The translations under genes and the position numbers were made by a program. From the NCBI GenBank assembly GCA_033060915.1, contig CM065389.1, positions 9,446,001 to 9,510,000 of the forward strand: DNA of 64,000 bases, given 5' to 3'. A model generated the notes under the pieces. It was given only the letters and a program-made list of their open reading frames with translations, was not told the DNA's origin and did not search any database. The number at the start of each line of letters is the position of its first letter. Within the stretch, counting starts at the first letter, position 1. Below, one piece after another: positions 58,322-64,000 of this stretch. The DNA is from Euryodendron excelsum. Taxonomy: Eukaryota > Streptophyta > Magnoliopsida > Ericales > Pentaphylacaceae.

Positions 58322-59251
58322 TCACACGAGAGTCTTGCACGTGGAGCTCTGCGGGTCCCACATAGCCGGCAGCATGTACTTGCGTCCGTTCAGGCCATTC
58401 GCATTATAGCTCGCACCTGTGGTCTTTTCCACGAAAACCGACCCAGCATAACCCGGGTATGCACCCGAACCGAATATGCCTGTGCACGCCGTCACAGCCT
58501 CCAATGGCGCCGTCGCTGGCCCTTGGAAGTAGCCGTCGTCAAAAGGGTTTGTCACCGTACCTGCTAAAACCGTGGCCAGGCTGATTACCATTCCGTCAAT
58601 ACCCACGTCGCCGTTCGGAGCCACCAGCGGCGGAGTCTGGGGTCCGTATAGTGGTTGGTGGAATGGCCAAGCGCATTGACCCGGGCACTGAGCCACCGGG
58701 TTGCCCACCCACGCGTAGGCGAACTTGCTTCGCTTGTCTTTCGGGTCCTCCAAACCGAACGCGTGAGTCCCGCACCGGCTCATGCAGAACCCGTCGACGG
58801 AGACGTCCGCCGCAGTCAAAACCACGTTGATCGAATTCTCATGCGGCAATTTGGAGGCTAAAGCGATGATTTGAAAGGTCTTGAGTGACTTGCCGAGCGA
58901 GTAGTCCTCGTCAAGGATTTGGTTGCCGACGACGAGGGTGGACGACCCACCTTTATACTTCTCGGTGGTTTGCCACCAGGACGCGACGGAGGGGGCAGGC
59001 GTGTTGGGGGAATTGAGGGAGTGAAGAAAGTCGACGATTATAGAGCGTTGGGTAGGGGAGAACTTTCCGTACCAGACGAGATTGACGGTAACGTTTCCTT
59101 TCAGAAGTGGGCCGTTGTGGTACTTGAGTATGAGCGGTTGTTGTTGAACCAGAGCCGCGAGCTTGCGTGTTGTGGCCGAGGAAGGGTCGGTTAGGGTAGA
59201 CATCAGTAGAACGAGTGAAGCTAGGATGGTGAAATGGTAAAGAGAAGCCAT
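58322..59251 (-). CDS. EXORDIUM-like / phosphate-induced protein 1 family, single exon
   Basis: Secreted cell-wall protein of the EXO/PHI-1 family (PF04674), linked in Arabidopsis to brassinosteroid- and carbon-dependent growth; its biochemical activity is unknown. The 309-residue open frame has a hydrophobic N-terminal signal peptide (about 1-26, [14 protein letters not shown]). Then come the family landmarks [85 protein letters not shown], the [24 protein letters not shown] region and DDGYFQGP near the C-terminus. Conserved cysteines suit a secreted protein. Family genes are typically intronless. Coding DNA is GC-rich compared with the flanks. A TATA box lies about 100 bases upstream. Confidence 0.96.
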   Translation of the reverse strand: MASLYHFTILASLVLLMSTLTDPSSATTRKLAALVQQQPLILKYHNGPLLKGNVTVNLVWYGKFSPTQRSIIVDFLHSLNSPNTPAPSVASWWQTTEKYKGGSSTLVVGNQILDEDYSLGKSLKTFQIIALASKLPHENSINVVLTAADVSVDGFCMSRCGTHAFGLEDPKDKRSKFAYAWVGNPVAQCPGQCAWPFHQPLYGPQTPPLVAPNGDVGIDGMVISLATVLAGTVTNPFDDGYFQGPATAPLEAVTACTGIFGSGAYPGYAGSVFVEKTTGASYNANGLNGRKYMLPAMWDPQSSTCKTLV

Positions 59252-59348
59252 TTTAGAATGCTAGAAGATTTGAATGGAAGAGAGATTGTATAGTCTGGTG
59301 TAGGAGTTTGAGACTTTGAGTGATGGTGTTGTGGAAGAGAGTGTGAGG

Positions 59349-59360
59349 ATATATATATAG
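59349..59360 (-). promoter_or_regulatory. TATA box of the EXORDIUM-like gene
   Basis: The minus strand reads CTATATATATAT here, about 100 bases before the start codon at 59251. This is a normal distance for a TATA box plus a short leader. Confidence 0.55.
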
Positions 59361-59630
59361 TTATGAATATGGGGGGTACGTAGGAAGAGCGTGTGGACAG
59401 CTGTGGAGGGAAGGACCATTTGAGAGGCAATGTTTGACTTTAATTTGCAGGGATTAGTTTTAAAACTATGGGGGGTTTGGTTTTGTCGGCTTCAAGTGGT
59501 ATTCCTAATCAGAACGGATATCATATCAGGGGAAGGTGTCTCCTCGGAAGGCAAGTGGGCAGCTTCATTAGATTAATTTATGGATCTGCAATTGTGATGA
59601 TGATATCAACTGAGTCAGGTCATCTCTAAC

Positions 59631-59803
59631 AGCAGCCTGTTTGGAACTTGGAAGTTGGAAGAGAAAGGAAAGAAAGAAAATATTTTATTTTATTTTGTTT
59701 GATTCTACTTACTAGAGAGGGAAGAAAATTGTAAGAAATAAAACTCTAATCATTTCCCTGCAAGGTATCTCCCTTTCCCTTTTCCTTCCTCAAGTTAACA
59801 ATC
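59631..59803. mobile_element. MITE with CTGTTTGGAACTTGG-type ends, copy C
   Basis: AGCAGCCTGTTTGGAACTTGG opens a purine-rich stretch (GAAGAGAAAGGAAAG). It is followed by a pyrimidine-rich part that ends CCTTCCTCAAGTTAACAATC, a decayed inverted match to the left end. The right limit is approximate. Confidence 0.4.
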
Positions 59804-62520
59804 CCCTTTCTCCAAAAGACCCCTTGTGCCCCCCTTCATTTTTGTTGTTATTAATTCTGGCCAACAATATTGTTTTAGGAAGTGAACAGTTTTAAGAAAA
59901 GTTAATTTCACCATCTTATCTGAAAACTTTTTGTTTATTAACATCTTCATGATGAGAAAATTATACATCAGATTTTTGAGTACTAGTATATCTCAAACTG
60001 TACCTTTCTTACTATTACAATTCTAATGTTTTCTTACATTTCTTGAATATTTTTGGAAGCGAATTTAATCTTTTTTTTTTTGTTTTTTGTTGAAGTGATT
60101 TGAATCCATGTAATAATGTTGTATCATCAGTATGCAAGTAAAGCATCCTACTTGGACATTATCCACTCAAATTCACCAATAACCATATTAAAATTCAAAT
60201 TCTAGTGAACTACTTTTTTTTTTTTCCTTTTATTTATTTATTTATTTTTGGTTGTGTATTGGGTGGTCAAATTCCTGAGTACTTTTGTATGATAAATTCC
60301 GTTAATGGTGCATACGATTCATATAACATATAACCCTAGGATTATTTTATGAGGGAGACGATATATAATTCTTTCTTGTATATAATGTATTCACTCTAGT
60401 ACTGATCTATGGATAGTTCAGTACCACAAAATACTAATGCCTTGTAATACAATCAACTGTACGTGTGCTTCTGAGAAGCCGGCAGTTCGCTCCAGAAATA
60501 ATTCTTTCCATATTTTCCAATCATTTCTGGACACACTACGCATTTGTCAATCTGTTTTACGCAAGCTGTCCAACAAAAGAATAAACATGCAGAACCCGAG
60601 GTTTTTCTTTGGCTGGCTTTCTCTGTGGGACCAATAATTACAAAGCAGAAAATTTTATCCTTCACAAAAATTTGCGAAATAAACTGCAAAATGATGGGCT
60701 ACGACATACTCGTAATAAAAAATATTATTTTTTAAAAAAATTTATATAAAAAATTTTACTAAAATAATATAATTATGGCGTTTTATAATTAAAAAATATT
60801 ATAATTAATATTTTATTTTAAAATAAATTATTCTTATTCAATCGCATTATTTAAAAAATTTTCTCGTAACATAACACTATCCTTTTGCAGCTAAGATCTA
60901 TCTTCATGACTTTTTTTAGTTTAAACGTTTTTCATTTAACTACACCATTTTAGGAAAGAATTATGTACAAGTTTTCAAGTAGGATTGCCTCACCCCCTAT
61001 AAAACAAACCTCAGCACCGAAAAACCCAACTTAGTAGTAGTAGTTGCTGAGACCGTCCATCCTTATCCAAGATGCTTGCTGTGAATTGGCTTGGCATCAA
61101 AGTTTTATAGTAAGAGTTGTAGGCTAGGTGTGCTAGGCTGTCTTATAGCCATGTTGGGAAAGTGGTTTGTGCGGTTTGACTAACAGGGTTGGTGAGAGGT
61201 TTTGAAACTTAAAACCGAGAAGGTGTTGGGGTTGTAAAGTTGTATTCAGGTACAGGTATTCGTAATACGACGGTGGCTATCAGTGTTAGCTGGGAAGACT
61301 GTTCATTTAAATATTATATATATATATATATATATTATATACACGTGTATGTACATAGAAGGCTATGAGCCTGATTGTGATAAGTATAACGTCGAGTGAG
61401 TCGGCTACTCCTGTCTAAAAACCATACATCTCCAAGTTGCTCGATGATGCATACAGAGCCAGCAATTAGGCAAGCGTTACCTCTGACCATCATCATCATC
61501 TCATCTTTAACTGATCAAATTGTGCTTATATATATGTATATATATATTCTTACTGTATAAATCTTGTTGCTTAGCAAATAGAATCACATGATACTTCTGA
61601 GAACATGCATCCCACTCTGGGAACAATTCTTCTCTTCTTTCCAGAGGTTTCTCTACAAACTTTACAACAAGTGGTGGACACAAAATTTTAACCGAGGGGG
61701 CTAAACTACAATTTTTTAAATTTTAGAAATCAATGCATTATATTGTATTGCTGCCAAAACAACATAGATATTTTATTTTTAATACGCCATATTTAAAATG
61801 ACAATACACTATATATTGTATCTTTCAGCAATTCAGAGATAGTCTTTTATTTTGTATGCACGAGATTAAATTATTCCATAAAACTTGAATAAGTAATTTG
61901 CAAATTTGAAATCAAATTATTCCGAGTCATTAGTAATCCCAAGATTCCTTATCCTTTATCCCGTTCCACGAAACAAATACGACTTACCTATCATCAGATC
62001 AAACAACTGCTACCAAAACCCCATTATAGATCTTAATTAATTTTGTATGCAAATTGACCAGTTGATGCGTAAATAGGTTTGTTTGCAAATTAGAAGGTAA
62101 GGAAAGCAACAGGTCACTGCCCTTCTTTTGTTCCTGGTCCTAAGGCTATTTTTGCTGTACTAGAAAAGGTCGGAAAGCTGAAGTGCTACAACCGAGAAAT
62201 GGTGGTGGTGGTGGTGTTGGAAATTATGGTAGGGGCGGTGCAGCAAGTGGGGAAGGCATGGGATTGTATTAATGCAGGTTGGCCGGTGACTCATTGATTC
62301 AGTTTAATCGGTACATGTGGATGTGGAGCGTAGAGGAGGGGTCACTGAACTAGACTTGGCAACAAAGCAAGGTTCAGATGAGATGGGTCAATGGTTGGGA
62401 TTTTAAAACTTTTTTTTTTGGTCATCCAATTTGCTAGTTTGTTGTATCAACTTTGCACACCTTCATTGGAATTGGATGTATGATTGATTTTGTAATGTAT
62501 ATTAAAAAAAAAAAATACTA
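59804..62520. other. Gene-poor spacer
   Basis: AT-rich intergenic sequence. It contains poly(T) runs (60071-60081, 60216-60226) and a (TA)n microsatellite at about 61314-61336. Open frames at 60437-60735 show no family resemblance. No RNA gene was recognised. Confidence 0.4.
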
Positions 62521-62829
62521 TTCTTCCATAAAATTATATCTGAATGATGTAGGTGGCAATGACATTTTTGTAAAGTAAATGAATTTCATTCAACCATATA
62601 ATTTTGATGATGAATTTTATATGAATTTTTTGGTAGTATAGCATTACCCATTCAAAAAAGTTCAAATTAAAATTCTTCCAGAAAATTATATCTGAATGAT
62701 GTAGGTGGCATTGATATTTTTGTAAAGTAAATAATTTCCATTCAATCAAATTATTCTGGTGATAAATTTTATATGAAATTTTTGATTGTATAACATTATT
62801 CATTCAAAAAAGTTCAGATTAAAATTCAC
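62521..62829. repeat. Two-copy tandem duplication, period about 152 bp
   Basis: TCTGAATGATGTAGGTGGCA occurs at 62539 and 62691. It is followed in both copies by TTTTTGTAAAGTAAAT, TTTTATATGAA and CATTCAAAAAAGTTCA. An open minus-strand frame across the repeat is a by-product of the duplication. Confidence 0.85.
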
Positions 62830-64000
62830 CATAATGCCAACTGAGGTGAAACTTTTGCACAATTATTGAAATTTGATTGACTCATCTGCAAAATTTTCAT
62901 ACCCTAAGGGGGTTTTTTCCTAGGGCGAGGTCTGGATTTTTTTTTTAAAATAAAATTTCTTAACTTGGGAGAATTAGACCTTTGGAATCAACCAAATCAT
63001 TTGCAGGGTGGGCCGGGCTAAGCAATCATCAAGTTTCGCCGGACTTTAGGACGGGTCGGGCTTGTGTAGGGCTAAGGTTGGAAATTTCTATTCCTAACAA
63101 AGGCTTATAAGGTCGACTTGGCTGGAGCACATAGATGATGTGAAAGTTGAGGTGCAACATTTTTTTTTTCTATTAAAAATTATAGAAATATACGCATAGC
63201 CATGCCAAAAGTTAAAGAAGTACAAACTTTTAAATCTCCTTCAAAAAGTTCTAATTGTTAAAAAGGTTATGGACACCCTTAAGGATTAATGGAGGCCAGT
63301 AAGGATTACTTGGATAGTAGAACACAAGTTATGAGAGAAACATTCTTTTCCCCCTAATTTGAACTAACAATCGGTTGAATTCATCTTTTAATCTTTCTTC
63401 CTAACTTCAAAATCATGGTAGCAAGGAGAAGGGCTAGCCTAGCAAAAAACAATGCCCTCCCTTATATCTTAGGCCATGGGTTTGACTCACCACACCAACT
63501 CTCTACCATCTTTTACTTTAAATTTATATACATAATTTTCTTTTAAAGTCAAAAAAAAAAAAAAAATCATGGTAGCATGATTTACTATTGGTGACAAAAA
63601 TCATTCCGATTATATTACCGAATGGAGCCAATGAACTAGACAAACTACTAGAGACCAATGCTTTCTTCAACTAATAGAGCTCACGGATTATCTCATTAAA
63701 TAAATCAAAAGGGGTTTGGAGTCTGGTGCAACAAAAAGAAAAATGGCAAAAAAAAAAAAAAAAAAAGACAAAATGCAGAGGACAAAATAATTAACTACAA
63801 ATCCATAGCCTTCGACGTACAAGAAATGAGAATTAAATAATTTTTCTTAGTCCATTCTTATTATATTTACTTTGCTCTCTCTCTCTCTCTCTCTCTCAAT
63901 TTTTATGCAAAATCTTAATAAAAAATATATTATTTTGTGCCGTAATACTATAGCAATAAACACAACAACTAATTATTGGTTTAAACTAGAATTCAATGAT
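62830..64000. other. Gene-poor right end; possible SINE fragment near 63425-63520
   Basis: No gene is visible. At 63434-63485, GGCTAGCCTAGCAA and GGGTTTGACTCACC resemble SINE A and B boxes. A (CT)n run is at 63875-63897. Poly(A) runs occur at 63549-63566 and 63750-63767. Confidence 0.35.

Noticed and set aside
58289..59194. Several plus-strand frames opposite the EXORDIUM-like gene
   Set aside because: GC-rich shadows of the minus-strand coding region without their own family signals.

Overview
This is nuclear DNA from a flowering plant, almost certainly a eudicot. It is AT-rich, and the genes carry many GT-AG introns. Every recognisable protein is a conserved angiosperm family with Arabidopsis-like exon structure. 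Introns and spacers hold GA/CT microsatellites and small relics of plant transposons. I could not identify the species. No prokaryotic or organellar genes are visible.

Layout, left to right: a 14-3-3 protein gene (minus, 0.7-3.3 kb); a subclass II SnRK2 protein kinase gene (plus, 6.1-9.6 kb); a ribosomal protein eS6 gene (plus, 11.2-16.4 kb); a 16-exon F-box/JmjC/kinase-fold gene matching Arabidopsis JMJ21 (minus, 17.2-29.6 kb); a repeat-rich spacer; an F-box gene broken by one in-frame stop (plus, 34.2-35.3 kb); a plastid class II DAHP synthase gene (minus, 35.9-39.2 kb); an 11-kb gene-poor stretch (39.2-50.5 kb); an FBW2-type F-box gene (minus, 50.5-52.6 kb); a tRNA-Val(CAC) (plus, 56.73 kb); an intronless EXORDIUM-like gene (minus, 58.3-59.3 kb); and a gene-poor right end. 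All exon boundaries were set by hand from GT-AG sites, reading-frame continuity and family resemblance. They give complete proteins of about 260, 337, 249, 977, 547, 306 and 309 residues.

The genes do not form a pathway or cluster. 14-3-3 and SnRK2 both belong to phospho-signalling, eS6 is a known target of TOR/S6K signalling, and two or three genes are F-box proteins, but the adjacency looks like ordinary eudicot gene order.

The most informative unexplained structure is in the introns and spacers. A terminal-inverted-repeat family with a GTGTCGGACAC core has three copies, all inside introns; one has a 10-bp target duplication. An 896-bp hAT-like element with an 8-bp duplication fills part of an eS6 intron. 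A LINE fossil lies in an intron of the JmjC gene. A 142-bp LINE tail is bracketed by a 15-bp duplication. Several copies of a MITE family share CTGTTTGGAACTTGG-like ends. There are also several short tandem duplications. I found no convincing novel biological system.
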